This document shows positions 14,468 through 14,743 of a DNA stretch of 14,743 nucleotides, one piece after another. Under the pieces are notes generated by a model that worked only from the letters and a program-made list of their open reading frames with translations, was not told where the DNA came from and made no database searches. Position 1 is the stretch's first letter; each line of letters begins with the position of its first letter. The translations under genes were made by a program, and so were the position numbers. The stretch covers positions 1 through 14,743 of the forward strand of contig JAPEKQ010000033.1 in the NCBI GenBank assembly GCA_029990205.1. The letters are read 5' to 3'. The stretch is from a bacterium (GTDB lineage Bacteria; Joyebacterota; Joyebacteria; Joyebacterales; Joyebacteraceae).

Positions 14468-14743
14468 TCACTTCAACACGACCATCTTGCGGCTCTCGAC
14501 GAACCCGGGAGCCACCATCCGGCAGAAGTAGACGCCGCTCGCGCAGCTCTCCCCCGCGTCGTTCCTCCCGTCCCACACCACAAACCCCTCGGTCCCGGCA
14601 GCGAGCTCGCTCTCGAGAAGCGTACGCACGACCCGCCCCGCAACGTTGTGGACCTCGATCACGACCGGCCCCGACTCGCGAACGCTATAGGCGATCCTGG
14701 TCACGGGATTGAATGGATTGGGGGACGCGTGTGCGAGCATGTT
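14468..14743 (-). CDS. C-terminal part of a second secreted protein with sorting-type tail
   Basis: The reading frame is open to the right edge, so this is only the last 91 codons of a gene that begins outside the window; the Met at 14740 is not a convincing start. The visible part is a complete FlgD-Ig-like / type IX-like sorting domain: 'ASPNPFNPVTRIAYSV', 'VVIEVHNVAGRVVRTLLE', 'VVWDGRNDAGE', 'ASGVYFCRM' and 'SRKMVVLK'. It aligns block by block with the tail of the neighbouring C25-like protein ('YPNPFRGGTTLAFDL', 'VAGRMVTTLV', 'WDGKDSNG', 'SAGIYFYR', 'KKMIILK'). Such tails direct outer-membrane translocation and surface attachment in FCB-group bacteria. Two cysteines (in 'ESCASG' and 'YFCRM') are unusual for this domain and might form a disulfide. 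The function of the missing main part is unknown. Confidence 0.82.
   Translation of the reverse strand, partial: NMLAHASPNPFNPVTRIAYSVRESGPVVIEVHNVAGRVVRTLLESELAAGTEGFVVWDGRNDAGESCASGVYFCRMVAPGFVESRKMVVLK

Noticed and set aside
1-14743. CRISPR arrays, tRNA or rRNA genes, insertion sequences, phage or toxin-antitoxin genes
   Set aside because: No regularly spaced repeats, no cloverleaf or rRNA-like stretches, and no transposase, integrase or toxin motifs were seen on either strand.

Overview
The window is GC-rich bacterial DNA. It appears to come from a Gram-negative member of the Fibrobacterota-Chlorobi-Bacteroidota (FCB) group or a related candidate phylum of the Eisenbacteria/Krumholzibacteria/Latescibacteria kind. 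This is an inference. It rests on two proteins ending in the 'YPNPF / VAGR / WDG / SAGIYFYR' sorting-type tail, a gingipain-like (C25) secreted protein with Asp/Gly-rich beta repeats, an RND pump whose membrane-fusion subunit is a lipoprotein, and a PG0541-type small protein at the end of the pump operon. No rRNA, tRNA, CRISPR array, transposase or integrase was seen.

Layout. Positions 1-798 (+) hold the 3' part of a DUF362 gene, followed by a hairpin terminator. Positions 984-8575 (-) hold a tightly packed six-gene operon, read right to left: TetR regulator, DUF523-DUF1722 protein (RudS-like tRNA 4-thiouridine desulfidase), TolC-like outer-membrane channel, lipoprotein membrane-fusion protein, HAE1-type RND pump, PG0541-family small protein. 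Four of the five junctions are 4-base stop/start overlaps (GTGA, ATGA, ATGA, TTGA), which points to translational coupling. A TTGACA-N17-TACTAT promoter and several short inverted and direct repeats lie just upstream of tetR, in the one conspicuously AT-rich patch of the window. Divergent from tetR is an ArsP/YraQ-type (DUF318) permease at 8861-10030 (+). Next comes a 1334-residue secreted C25-family protein at 10268-14272 (+), with its own predicted promoter and a leader hairpin. After two 3' hairpins, the tail of another secreted protein enters from the right edge on the opposite strand (14468-14743).

How the genes work together. The TetR protein probably controls its own operon, which builds a complete tripartite efflux pump (outer-membrane channel, periplasmic adaptor, inner-membrane RND transporter) plus an accessory protein. 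The RudS-like gene inside this operon is the unexpected member. It may link tRNA thiolation or sulfur-compound stress to efflux. The divergent permease could share the regulator, but that is only inferred from position.

Most notable points: the RudS-like gene inside an efflux operon with a displaced cysteine; the C25 protein whose catalytic His position is Gln while the Cys remains; the coupled operon with a TTG start; and the structured tetR/permease intergenic region. I see no clearly new multi-gene system beyond this unusual operon composition.
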